Positions 37,393 through 49,860 of a DNA stretch of 64,000 bases are shown here, in pieces. Source of the stretch: Vespa crabro (taxonomy: Eukaryota; Arthropoda; Insecta; Hymenoptera; Vespidae); NCBI RefSeq assembly GCF_910589235.1, contig NC_060974.1, positions 825,501-889,500 on the forward strand, written 5' to 3'. The position numbers were made by a program, and so were the translations under genes. The notes under the pieces were generated by a model, which was not told where the DNA came from, did not search any database, and worked only from the letters and a program-made list of their open reading frames with translations. Numbering within the stretch: the first letter of the stretch is position 1; every line of letters begins with the position of its first letter.

Positions 37393-39805
37393 TAATAACG
37401 ATAATAATAATAAAATTGATTACGATAATTACGCTAATATCTATAATAATAATACCAATAATTACGATAATAACGATAATAATGATAAAGACGATAATAA
37501 CGGTAATAAAAATAACAATAATATCGGTATAAACGAAAATAATAATAACAATAATAACGATAAAAATGATAATAATAATAAGAATAATAGATATAACAAT
37601 TATATTAAAGATAATAACGATAGTAATCATAACAATAATACCGATAATAACGGCAATAAAATGAAGATAATAACGATAAGATTGATAATAGCTATACTAA
37701 TAATAAAATTAAGGATGAGTATTAGGATAATAACGATAATAAAGATAATAATGAAAACAATAATAAAGATAATAACGTTTATAATGTTAATGACAGAAAT
37801 AATAATAACATAAAATTCAATAATAAGGTAAATAGTGATAATAATAATAACAACAATAATGATAATATCGACGATAACGTTAATAATAATAGTAATAATA
37901 TCAATAATAATAATTATAATTATAAGGACCATAATAACGGTAATAATAATAATAAGAGTAACGTTAATAATTATAATAATAATAATAATAATAATAATAT
38001 AAATAATAAAGATATTAAATATAATGAAGTTAATAACGATAATAACAATAATTACGATAATAAGGATAATAATAATAATAATAATAACAATAGCAACGAT
38101 AATAACGATAATAATGATAATAACAATAATAGTAATGACAATAATGACGATAATAACGATCTTATAAGATAATGACGATATTAATAATAACAAAAGTAAC
38201 GATAATAACAATAATGCTATTAATAACGATAACGTTATCGAAGATAATTAAGAAAATAACGGTACTAATAACAATAGCAATGATAATAATAATAATAATA
38301 ATACGCTTATAATGATAATAACGGTAATAACGATAATAATAAGAATAACGATAATAATAAAAACAATAATAAAGATAATAAACATAATAGTAATAATATT
38401 AAAGAAAGACTAACGATAATAACGATAATAAAGATAATTGTTATAACAAAAATAACGTTAATAGATATAACAAGGACAATAACGTTAATAATATTGGCAA
38501 CAATAAAGATAATAACGATAACAACGAAATAACGATTATAACGTTAATAATATTATTAATAATAGCAAATTAATAATATTAACAGTAAAGACGATAGTAA
38601 CGATGATAGTAGTTGTAATAATATCAATATTAACAATATAACGATATGGATAATAACGATAATAATATTACCAATAATAATGATAATAACGATAATAACG
38701 ATAACAATATAGACGATTATAACGATAATATGAATAATAATATTTACAAAAATAACGATAATTACGTAATTAGTAATAATAATTTTAACAATAATAACAA
38801 TAATAACGATAATATCGATAATAATATTAAAAATAAGAATAATAACGATAAAAACGATAATAATAATAATAATAATAAAGATAACAACGATATTAACGAT
38901 AATAACGATATAAATTATAACAATAATAACGATAATAACGATAATAATGAAAATAACGATAATAATAATAACGACAATAATGAGAATAGGAATAATAATA
39001 ATAAAGATAATAACGATAATAACGATAATAATAATAATACTAATAAAGATAACAACGATAGTAACGATAATAACGATATAAATAATAAAAATAATAACAA
39101 TAATTACGATAGTCATGATAATAACAATAATAATAATAACGATAATAACGACAATAGTAATAATAAGTATCAGGATAATAACGATATTAACGATTATAAT
39201 AATAATAATAATAAAGATAATAACGATATTAACAATAATAAAGATAATAATGATAATAACGTTAATAATAATAACAATAATAATAACAATAATAACAATA
39301 ACAATGATAAAGACGATAATAATGATATTAATAACGATAATAAAGATAATAACGACAATAAATCTAATAACAATAACAACTATAATAATGGTTATTACGA
39401 TCATAATAATAAATAAAGTAATAATAATAACGATAACAACGATAATAATAATAACAATAATACGACAATGATGATAATAAGGATAATAATAATAATAATA
39501 ATAATAACAATAATAACTATAAAAACAATAATAGTAATAACAAAAGTATCGATAATAACATAATAAAGATAATAATTATAACAATAATAACGATTACAAC
39601 AATAAAAACGATAATAATAATAACGATAATAACGATAATAATATTAATAACGATAATAAAGATAATAAAGACAATAACAGTAATAACAATAATAATAACA
39701 ATAACGATTATAATGATAATAACAATAATAATATTAATAATAATAACACTAATAATGATAATAACGATAATAAAGATAATAAAAGTAGTAATAATAACAA
39801 TAATA
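34519..39805 (-). repeat. TTATTATCG array, block 4 (reads CGATAATAA on the plus strand)
   Basis: The array continues for about 5.3 kb between the 5' end of copy 2 and the strand switch. It has a (TAA)n run near 34,917-34,953 and many imperfect internal repeats. Open frames here are Ile/Thr or Asp/Asn on the plus strand and Ile/Val or Leu/Ser on the minus strand, all predicted by the unit itself. I see no gene. Confidence 0.94.
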
Positions 39806-39865
39806 TAGTATTTATGAATAGATTATATACAGTTATTGTTATAACTATGACCTTTATTATTATTA
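39806..39865. other. Strand switch of the 9-bp array
   Basis: Left of here the array reads CGATAATAA, right of here TTATTATCG. The 60 bp between them match neither: TAGTATTTATGAATAGATTATATACAG (39,808-39,834) followed by TTATTGTTATAACTATGACC. No satellite, retroelement sequence or obvious hairpin lies at the switch. It is a candidate inversion breakpoint or the centre of an inverted duplication. Confidence 0.75.
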
Positions 39866-40633
39866 TATAGTATCGTTATTAACGTTATTATTATTATTAT
39901 TATTATTATCGTTATTATCGTTATTTTTATAATCGATATTATCGTAATTATCGATATTACTGCTATTATTATTTCCGTTGCCACCGATAATATCCTCAAT
40001 TTCGTTATTATTATTATTATTATTATTAATATTATTATCGTTATTATCGTAATTATCGTTATTATAATTATAGTTATTATCGTAAATATCGTTATTATAA
40101 TTATTATTCTTATTATTTCCGTCATTATCGTTTTAATTATTATCATTATTATCGTTATTATTGTTATTATTATTTTTGTTATTATCGGTATTATCTTCAT
40201 TATCGTAATTATCGTTATTATTGATATTATCATTAATATTATTGTCGTTATTATCGTTATTATCACTATTATTTTTAAAATTGTTAATATTATTATTATT
40301 TTTATCGCTATTATCATATTATTAATATTATTATTATTATTATTATTGTCGTTGTTATCTTTATTATGGTTATTATTATTATAATTTACATCGTTAATAT
40401 TATTATTATTTTGATCGATATTAATAATATTATCGTTTTTATTACTATTGTTATTATCGTCGTCATTATCATTGTTATCGTTATTATAATTATTATACTT
40501 ATTATCGTCATTATCGTTAATATCTTTGTTGTCTTCATAATTATTATTGTCGTTTTTATCGTTGTTATCATTATTATCCTTGTTATTAATATTGTTATTA
40601 TTGTTCTTCTTATTATTGTTATTATTGATTATA

Positions 40634-40700
<67 letters not shown>

Positions 40701-40770
40701 CGATATTATCGCTATTATCGTTATGATCGTTATTATTATTTTTATTATTATCGTTATTATCGTAATTACC

Positions 40771-40802
<32 letters not shown>

Positions 40803-43800
40803 TATTATTATTCTTATTATTATTATTATTATTATTGTTATTATCGTTATTATTGTTATTATTATTATCGCTATTGTCGCTATTATTAATATTATTCTTA
40901 CCGTTATTATCGTTATTAATATTATCTTATTAGCGTTATAATCATAATTATTGTTAATACTGTTATTATTATTATTATCGGTATTATCGTGAATATCGCT
41001 ATTATCTTTATTATTATTATGATCGTTATTAGCATTATTATCGTTGTTATTATTATTATTATTATTATTAACGTTATTATTGTTAATATTGTTATTATTA
41101 TTATTATGATATTATGGATATTATTATTTTGATGAAAAATATTGTTAACTTTATTATCATTATTATCGTAAATATTATTATTATTATCGTTATCATCGAC
41201 CATATTGTTATTATATTTATTACCGTTCCAATCGTTATTATCGTCTTTGTTAATATTATTATTATCGTTATTATCGTCATTATCATTATTACTATTATCA
41301 TTATCTTCGTTACTGTCCTTAATTTTATAATTACTATTATCGTTATTAACGTAATTATCGTTATTAATTTGATTATTATTATTTTCATTACCGTTATTAT
41401 CGTTATTATCGTTATTATTATTATCATAAATATCATTATTATCGTTATTAAGTTATTAACGTTATTGTCTTTATTATTATTATTAGTATTGTCCTAAATA
41501 TCTTTATTATTATTATCGTTATAATCTTTATTATCGTTATTATTGTTATTATTACTATTACTATTATCGTTCTTATCATTATTATCTTTATTATTATTTT
41601 CTTTAGTATCGTCATTATCGTAATTTTCGTCATTATCGTTATTATTATTATAATTATTATCATCATTATCGTTATAATTATTATCGTTATTATCGTTATT
41701 ATCGTTATTATCGGTATGATTGTTTTACTATTATTGTAGTTATTATCGTTATTATCGTTATTATCGTTATTATCTTTATTCATGTCATTATTGATATTAT
41801 TACTACTGCTAAAATCGTTATTATCGTAATTATCGATATTGTTATTTTTGTTATAATCGTTATTATCGTTAATATCGATATAATCGCTATTATAGTTATT
41901 ATTGTTATTATTACTTCTATTGTTATCTTTATTATCGTTATTATCAGTTTAATTGTCATTATTATAAATATTATAAGAGTTATTATGATAATAATTTCTA
42001 TTATCTACATTATTGTTATTATTATTATAGTAATTATCGTTGATAACGTTATTATCTTCATCATTACTATTATTATTGTTGTTATTATCATTATTATCAT
42101 TATTAACGATATTATCGTTATTATTGTTATTATTATTATCATTATTATTGTTAATATCTTTTTTATCTTTATTATTATTTTTATTATTATCGTTATTAAT
42201 ATTATTATTATTATCGTTGTTACCGTTATTATTACTATCGTTATTATCGATATTAATTTTATTATCATTATCGTTATTATTGTTATTATTATTAATATTA
42301 TTATCGCTATAATTATTATTATTGATTTTTTCGTTAAAATTGTTATTTTTATTATTATTTATTACCGTTATTATCGTTATTATTGATATTATCTTTGTCT
42401 TATTGATATTATAATTGTTTCTATCGTTATTATTGTTATCATTATTATCATTATTAGCCTTATGTTCGTTATTATTGTTTATAATATTATCGATATTACC
42501 ATTATTAACGTTATAATTGTTATCGTTATTATCGTTATTATCGTTATTAATCGATATTATCGATACATTGATATTAATGTAATTATAATAATTGTTATTT
42601 TCGTTATTTTGTTATTATTATTATTATTATCGTTATTACCGATATTATCGTTATTATCATTATTAACTTTACTATTGTTCTAATTATTATTATTATTATT
42701 TTATTTTTCGGTATTATCGTTATTAACGTTTAAATCGTTATTAATGCTAATATGCTTATTATTACGTTTATTACTACCGTTATTATAATTAATATCGTTA
42801 TTATTGTTATCATCGACATTATTATTATTATAATTATCGGTGAAATCGTTTTTATCGTTATTATCGGTAATATTATTATTATCGTTATTATTGTTACTAT
42901 TATTATCGTTATAATCGTTAATATGGTCGTTATTGTTATTATCGACATTATTATTATTACAATTATCGTTTTTATCATTATTGTTGTTATTATTGTTACC
43001 GTTATTATCGTAATTATTGTTGTTATCGATATTATTATTATTATTATTATCGTCATTATCATTACTATCCTTATTAATTTTATTATTTATATCATAATTG
43101 TCGTTACTATCATTATTATTGACATTAATACTATTATTATTATCGTTAATACCGTTATTATCGTTATCTTTGATATTATTATTATTATTATCTTTATTAT
43201 CGTAATTATCGTAATTATCGTTATTATCGATATTATTATTATCGTTAAAATTGTTTTTATCGATATTATAGTTATTACTGTTATTATTAATACTATTATT
43301 ATCGTTCTTATCGTTATTATAGTTATTATTTTTAATATTGATTTTATTACTTCTATTATTATCGTTATTATCGTTATTATCTTTATTATTGTTATTATTG
43401 TTATTATCACTGTTATCATTATCGTTATTAACTTTATTATCATTTGTATCATTATTGATATTATCTTCATTTACATTAATATTATTTTCGTTATTATCGT
43501 CAATATCATTAATATCGTTATTATTAATAATCCTTTCATCGTCATTATCATTATTATTATTATCGTTTTTATCGTTATTATTGTTATTATTATTACTATT
43601 ACAATCGCCATTATCATTATTATTGTTACTACCGGTATTATGATTATTATTATTATCGATATTATCGTAAATATTTTTATTGCTATTATCGATATTATCG
43701 TTATTATCGTTATTATTATTATCATTAAAGAGGTTTTATCGTTATTATTGTTATTACTGTTATAATTACTACTGTTATTATTGTTATTATCGTTATCATA

Positions 43801-44634
43801 ATTATTATTCTTAATATACTTATTATTACTTCTATTATTATCGTTATTATCGTTATAATCGTTATTATTGTTATTATTATTATTATTCTTACTTTCGTTA
43901 TTAACGTTATTATCTTTAATATCTTTATTATGGTGGATATCGTTATAATCAATATTATCATTTTTTAGTTATTATCGTTATTATTGTTAGTATTATTATC
44001 GTTATTATCGTTATTATTACTATTGTTATTATCGTCGTTTCCTTTAATATTCTTATTATCTTTATTGTTATTATTATTATTATCATTATTATCTTATTTG
44101 ACGTTAATATCGTTATTACCGTTATTATTATTATCGATTATTTCGTTATTATCGTTATTATTTTTATGAATATTGTCGTTATTATTGTTAATATTATTAT
44201 CGTTATTATCTTTGTTATCGTTTTCATGTTTATTATTTATATGGTTACTATCGTTAATATCGTTGTTATCTTTATTATTATTATAATTATTTCCGTCATT
44301 ATCGTTATTATCGTTATTATTATTATTGTTCTCGTTATTATCGTTATTATTAAAATCGTAATTATCGTTATTATCGTTATTGTAGTTATTATTGTTATTA
44401 TGATTACCGATATTATCGTTAATATTGTTATTATTATTATCGATATTATCGTTGTTTCCTTTATTGTTATTATCGTTTTTATCGTTATTATCGTTGCTAT
44501 CGTTATTATTGTTAATATTGATATTATTACTAAGACTATTATCGTTATTATTGTTTTTATTATTATCGTTGTTATCGTTATTATCCTTATTTTCGTCATT
44601 ATTATTATTATTATTATCATTATTATCGTTGTTA

Positions 44635-44668
<34 letters not shown>

Positions 44669-45122
44669 CGTTATTAACGTTAATAATGTTATTATAATCG
44701 ATATTATTGTTATTATCGTTATTATTGTTATTATTTTAATGGTTACTATTGTTAACATGGTTGTTATCTTTATTATTATTATTATTATTTCCGTTATTAT
44801 CGTTATTATCGTTATTATTATTATTGTTATCGTTATTATCGTTATTATTAAAATCGTAATTATCGTTATTATCGTTATTATCGTATTATTGTTATTATTG
44901 TTATTGTTTTTATCGTTAATATTGTTATTATTATTTCTATTATTATCGTTATTATCGTTATTATTATTATTACTATTTCCATTATTATCGTTATTATTAT
45001 TATCGTTATGATTATTATTTATATTATCATCTATATTATTGTTATTATTATTATCGTTATTATCGTTAATATCGTTATTATCGTTATAATTATTATTATA
45101 TTCGTTATTAATGTTCTTATTA
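39866..45122 (+). repeat. Degenerate TTATTATCG array, block 5
   Basis: About 5.3 kb of plus-strand 9-bp array runs from the strand switch to the 5' end of copy 3. It has a perfect (TTA)n run near 40,636-40,700 and a 498-bp duplication near its right end. The immediate flank of copy 3 is TTAATGTTCTTATTAC. No gene is visible. Confidence 0.94.
44241..44905 (+). repeat. 498-bp spaced duplication inside the 9-bp array
   Basis: ATGGTTACTATCGTTAATATCG at 44,241 recurs as ATGGTTACTATTGTTAACATGG at 44,739. Both are followed by GTTGTTATCTTTATTATTA, TTTCCGTCATTATCG (CCGTTATT in the second) and the rare TTAAAATCGTAATTATCG. The two copies run in parallel for about 165 bp, a match too irregular to be explained by the 9-bp unit alone. 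Confidence 0.75.
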
Positions 45123-45343
45123 CCCTGTGCGGGTGGTGAAATATAATACTTCCACAGTACTCCCTGCTTGTCGTAGGAGATGACTAAAAGGGACTGTGCG
45201 AATGGCGTGTGATTGTTTTTGTACGGTTATTCCTACCTTTGTTCTTCTTTTATATCATTTTCTATTCTTTTTCTCACTCTCAAGCTTCCTTCCATTCCTT
45301 TGCTTTCCTTTGGGGAGCTTGTCTTACAATATTTATATTTATT
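45123..45343 (+). other. 5' leader of retroelement copy 3
   Basis: The leader contains the same blocks as copy 2: CTGCTTGTCGTAGGAG (from 45,164), ACTAAAAGGGACTGTG, GGTTATTCCTACCTTTG and a pyrimidine-rich tract ending CTTTGGGGAGCTTG. The first 35 bases differ from copy 2 apart from CCTGTG(C/A)G. Promoter elements cannot be assigned by eye. Confidence 0.68.
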
Positions 45344-46689
45344 ATGATGGATAGTACAGAAAAAGTTTAATGCGGGCGTTGGAGGGACACCCACTCTACG
45401 GCGATGTTAGGGCAAGCCACCTGCCATCGTCATCCAGCAACTGCCAGGAACTAGGGGTAGGCAACCTGGCCCTAGCTCTGAATATCGCATCATGAAGAGC
45501 ACCACAGGTTGACGATCTGGCCACTGTGTCTATAGCGCCAGGAAGGGTAAGATATGAGGAAAACCACTTGGACGAGTGGCAATGGATTGCCAGGGCCGTT
45601 GATAGCACGCGTTTCTCCGTCCTGACGTCACCTATTTAGCCTGCGAAGGGGACACCACAAGATGGGCAGAGTGAGAAACTCGCGCAAGCGAAATTCCTCC
45701 TTGCCAAAATGAAGTTGGCTGTTGCTAGACATCCAAATGTAAGCAACATTATTAAGCAAGGACTCCGAGAACTGGAGGACATAATAGACAGTCTCGAATT
45801 CATGTATAAATCTCGAAAAAAGGTCAATAATGGAGCGAGGAAACTCGACCGAGTTTCTTAGAGCCCTTGGAGAAATTCGGCAATTGAGCCTGGCGCTTTA
45901 AGAGAGTCACAAGCCCTCCGTAGTTGTCTGAAGGAAGCCTCAAAAGACCGAGACAAGAGATGACGACGACCGAAGTCGTCACGATCTGGTGGACGGTGGT
46001 CGAGAAGAAGAGAAAAGATAAGGAGAACCCAGCGAAGAAGGCGACGAAACATCCACAGCAGGAGAAAAAGAAGCTGAGCAAATCGGAGGACAGGCCAAGA
46101 AACAGAACAAGGCCGGACGCGACTATCCTGAAACCTGTGCAAGGTACATCTTACGCAGACGTAGTCGGATCAGCGCTTCAATTCCAGCGGCACAGGGGTA
46201 GACGTTAGATCGGTCCGGCAGACCAGAACTGGAGGGGTTCTCCTCGGACTTAAGAAGACCACTGCGCATTTCAAGGTATCATTCACAGAAACCCTGAGGA
46301 AAGAAGTAGGAGAAACGAGCAGCATCACGGAACTAGTCCCTAGATCTACGCTGGAGATACGGGACTGCGATTGCTGCACATCGGTAGTCGAAGACAATAA
46401 GGCCCTAAAGAGGACCCTGCCAGACTTCGCGGGGAAGCTAGAGGTTAAATTGACGAACCCCAACGCGAGACAACAACGCCTGGGCATCGTCAGACGAGAA
46501 TAGGAAGCAGCTCCGAAACTTTTAAAGGTCGGTTGAGCGTTGGTAGGCTTCGTCTGCTGTAGGATCAGGCGAAGAGCAGAAGTGTGGCGATACTACCGCT
46601 GTCTCGACTATGGTCAATATAGCACCTCGTGCAAGCACGATTGTTTCCAGGAATCCCATGCAACAGCCAACAAGAGGAAAACAGGATGA
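45344..46689 (+). pseudogene. Retroelement ORF1 (gag-like), copy 3
   Basis: Two adjacent ATG codons lie at 45,344 and 45,347 (MMDST...). Frameshifts and stops follow at once (TTTAATGCGGG). The clearest open piece is 45,924-46,208, with LKRPRQEMTT, a Lys-rich stretch and SYADVVGS. After a stop the frame continues as VRQTRTGGVLLGLKKTTAHF, TLPDFAGKLEVKLTNPN and RYYRCLDYGQYSTSC. Compared with copy 1 the first Cys of the knuckle is Tyr (TAC), and Gln again replaces His. The second knuckle is deleted. A one-base difference near 46,140 puts the Lys-rich region in a different frame from copies 1 and 2. It ends at TGA overlapping the ORF2 start. Confidence 0.8.
46686..46689 (+). promoter_or_regulatory. 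ATGA overlap of ORF1 stop and ORF2 start, copy 3
   Basis: ACAGGATGAGAGTACTTCAGG repeats the arrangement of copy 1, with ATG at 46,686 opening ORF2 (MRVLQGNLN...). Conservation in two diverged copies shows it belongs to the family. Confidence 0.72.
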
Positions 46690-48030
46690 GAGTACTTCAG
46701 GGTAATCTTAATAGGAGCAGGACCTTGCACCTCCTTCTAAACCAGCTCTGCTCTGAGAAACAAACTGATATCGTTTAAATCAGGGAACAGTACCAGGACA
46801 CAGCAGGATTCGGATGGTACGCAGACAAATTGGTCACCGCTGCCATTTGCATCCCAGATCTCTGACAAATACATGTGTCGGATCAAGGATCCGGATACGG
46901 ATACGTTTGGGTGAGACACAACTCGACGACTTATATCAGTGTATATCTCACCCCAAACGACCGGTTAAACGACTTCCAGACCAAACTAGACGATCTGGAA
47001 GACGCGCTGCGGGAAATGCAAGGGGATCTCATTGTGGCTGCAAGGGACACGGAGGAGGCACAGCTGCTGCTCAACCAGGTTATGCGCAGAGTCATCTCCT
47101 GGATGGAAGAGCACGGTCTATCCTTAGTAGCACAGAAAACAGAGATCGTGCTACTAACGAAGACGCGCATCAACACCTTGCGCAGCTTCACCGTAGGAGA
47201 CGCGACGGTCCAGGCAAAGCCGTCTGTCAGGTACCTTAGAGTAATGCTGAATTGCAAACTGAATTACGGAGAGCATATAATAAGGGCGGCTGACAAGGCG
47301 GCAAAAGTTTTACCCACGCAGGGCACACTCATGGCCAAAGTCAACGACCCCCGGACGTGCACTAGGTGAATACTGATGCGTTCCGCCGAAGCAGTGATGC
47401 AGTACGGCACAGAAGTATGGGCGGAGGCGCTGCGAAAAGAGAATTGTCGCAAGCGTATAGCCGCGGACAGTGGAGGGGCGCTCTCCGAAACGCGTGCTCC
47501 TACCGCCCGCGGTGCTAATAGTCGCGGGGGTAATCCCGATCGATCTACTAGCCCAGGAGAGACAATTCGTCCACCTGCAAAGGTCCGCTTTTGGTAAGGA
47601 GGAGGCATCATGGCTCGACGGGTCTATCAGCATCGAGACCTGGCAAAGTAGATGGGAATGTTAGCCTAGGGACAGATGGACGGTCCGACTCGTCAGTCGG
47701 CTGGACAGCTGGCTAAACCGGGAGGCGGCGGAGGTCGACTTCTACCTCACCCAATTTTTAACAGGGCATGGTCTGTTCTGCTCCTACCTCGCAAAAATGA
47801 GGAAGGTTGAAGACGGTAAATGCTTCTATGGCGACTCAACCTTAGACGACGCCCACCACACGTTCTTCATATGTGAACGGTGGAGCGCCGAACGATTTGC
47901 TTTGCAGCATGAGCTTGGAGACATGTCGCCGGACAACATTGTCGAGAAAGAGCTGCGAGGGCAGAAGAAGTGGAACAGGGATGTCTGTTACGTGAGGGCA
48001 ATCTTACATAAGGAGATGGGCGGCCAATAG
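46686..48030 (+). pseudogene. Retroelement ORF2 with 1.6-kb internal deletion, copy 3
   Basis: The frame starts MRVLQGNLNRSR and meets a stop about 30 codons in (ATCGTTTAAATCAGG; copy 1 has ATCGTTTTAATCAGG). From 46,875 a 164-codon frame joins endonuclease residues (VWVRHNSTTYISVYLTPND ... LREMQGDLIVA) directly to the region after YADD (RDTEEAQLLLNQVMRRVISW). Everything corresponding to about 21,936-23,550 of copy 1 is missing, including GDLNAK, SDH and all reverse transcriptase catalytic motifs, yet the frame is kept across the join near 47,041. The thumb continues to TGA at 47,367, then frameshifts lead to VAGVIPIDLLAQER and the C-terminal CFYGDSTLDDAHHTFFICERW. The last codon is at 48,028. 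Confidence 0.88.
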
Positions 48031-48302
48031 ACGTGCCACCAACGTTGCACCAGGTTCCTGCCACGTAGAGCCAAATTGTGGGCGTCATGATGAAGTGACG
48101 CCAACATGAATTAATCTCACATGACGGTGCCTGGATGGTTTCACTATGCCACTAGAATGTATATGAGTTTAATCTGTAGTAACTATTCCAACGATGAGCC
48201 CGACACTTCAGGGACTTTAACGGGGTCCCAAATGGTAAAGGGTTCCTCTGGAGTCCCTGGGTATTTGCATAAAGTTTGGAATCGTAAGATCATCAAAAAA
48301 AA
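48031..48302 (+). other. 3' untranslated region and A-run of retroelement copy 3
   Basis: After the stop come CCTGGATGGTTTCACTATGCC (also in copy 1), TATTCCAACG, then 110 nt present only here, with GGGACTTTAACGGGGTCCC (partly self-complementary, about 48,213-48,231). The end is CATCAAAAAAAA (eight A at 48,295-48,302), followed by TTATCGTTATT. The A-run followed directly by array sequence is the mark of a genuine 3' integration end. Confidence 0.8.
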
Positions 48303-49660
48303 TTATCGTTATTATTATTATCGTTAATATCGTATTTCTCGCTATTATCGTTATTATTATTAATATTATTATCGTCAATATCGTTATTATTATTATCGTT
48401 ATTATCGTAATTATCGTTATTTTCATTATTATTGTTAATAATATTATCGTCATTATCGTTATTATTAATATCGTTATTATCGTTATTATTGTTAGTATTG
48501 TTATTACTATTATTATTATTATTATTATTATCGTTATTAACGTTAATATTGCTATTATTATTTTTATTATTAACGTAATTAAACTTATGAATATTAATAT
48601 TCTTATCGAAATATCGTTATTATCGCTATTATTACTATAATTTTTGTCGCTAATATCCTTATTTTTATTCTCGTCATTATCGTTATAGTCGTTTTTATAG
48701 TTATTATCATTATTATTGTTATTAATCTTATAATTATTATTATCGTTATTATCTTTATTATCGATATTATCGTTATTATCTTTATTATCGATATTATCGT
48801 TATTATTGCTATTATTATTATTATTATTATCAATATTATCGTTAATATTGATATTATTATTAACGATATTATCATTATTATGTTTTTCGATTTTATCGTT
48901 ATTATCGGTATTATCATTATTACGGTTATTATGATTATCGTTATTATCGTTATTATCGGTATTATCGTTAATACCGTTACTATCTTTATAATTATTAATA
49001 TTATTATCGTTATTATCGTAATTATCGTTATTATTATTATTAATATTATCATTATTATCGTTAATAATATTACCGTTATTATCTTTATTGTCGTTATTAT
49101 TGTTATTATTACTATCACTATTATCGTTATTATAGTTTTTAACATTATTATCGCTTTTATTATTATCGTTATTATCGTAATTATCTTTATTTTCGTTATT
49201 ATTATTATTATTACTGTCATTATCGTTATTATTTTTATTATTATTATCGATATCATCTTTATTATCTTTATTTTTGATATTATTATTATTATTATTATTA
49301 TCGATATTATCGACATTATCGTTATTATCATTATTATTATTATCGTTATTATCGTTATCATCGTTAATATTTTTATTGTTGTTATTATTACTATTATTAT
49401 TATCGTTATTAACGTTAATATCGTTATTATTATAGTAATTATTATTATTATTATTGTCGTGATTATCTTCAATATCTTTATTATCGTTATTATCCTTATT
49501 ATCGTTATTAATATTTTTCTTTCCGTCCTTATACTTATTATTATTAATTTTATTATCGTAGTTATCGTTATTATTGTCATTATCGTTATTGTCTTTATTA
49601 TTGTTATTATTATTATTTTTTTTAAAGTCATTATCGTTTTTATTATTATCGTTATTATCG

Positions 49661-49860
49661 TTAATATTATTATTATAATTCTTTTCGTTATCATCGTTAT
49701 TATTATAATCGTCATTATCGTTAATATCGATGTTATTTTTATTATAATTACTATCATTATAGTTATTATCGTTATTATCGTTATTATTATTATTATAATT
49801 CTTTTCGTTATCATCGTCATTATTATAATCGTTATTATCGTTTATATCGACATTATTGTT
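49661..49860 (+). repeat. 120-bp tandem duplication inside the 9-bp array
   Basis: TATTATAATTCTTTTCGTTATC occurs at 49,671 and again exactly 120 bp later. Both are followed by ATCG(T/C)(T/C)ATTATTATAATCG and TTATATCGA-type sequence with only a few substitutions. The rare CTTTTCG makes the match unambiguous. Confidence 0.85.

Larger units (their letters stand above)
45123..48302 (+). mobile_element. R1-clade-like non-LTR retrotransposon, copy 3 (both ends, internal deletions)
   Basis: A 3.2-kb plus-strand copy holds an original 5' end (CCCTGTGCGGGTGG, just after TTATTA of the array) and an original 3' end (ATCATC plus eight A, followed by TTATCGTTATT). It carries the leader, ORF1 with stops and frameshifts, the ATGA overlap, and an ORF2 lacking about 1.6 kb of endonuclease and reverse transcriptase. 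A second deletion of about 130 nt removes the end of ORF1 after the first zinc knuckle. It is more distant from copies 1 and 2 than they are from each other. With its ends intact it is the best guide to the integration site. Confidence 0.93.

Noticed and set aside
20797..48302. Long terminal repeats or virus-like envelope gene around the elements
   Set aside because: No direct repeats flank the copies, one ends in an A-run, and the coding order is ORF1 then endonuclease-reverse transcriptase, which is non-LTR organisation.
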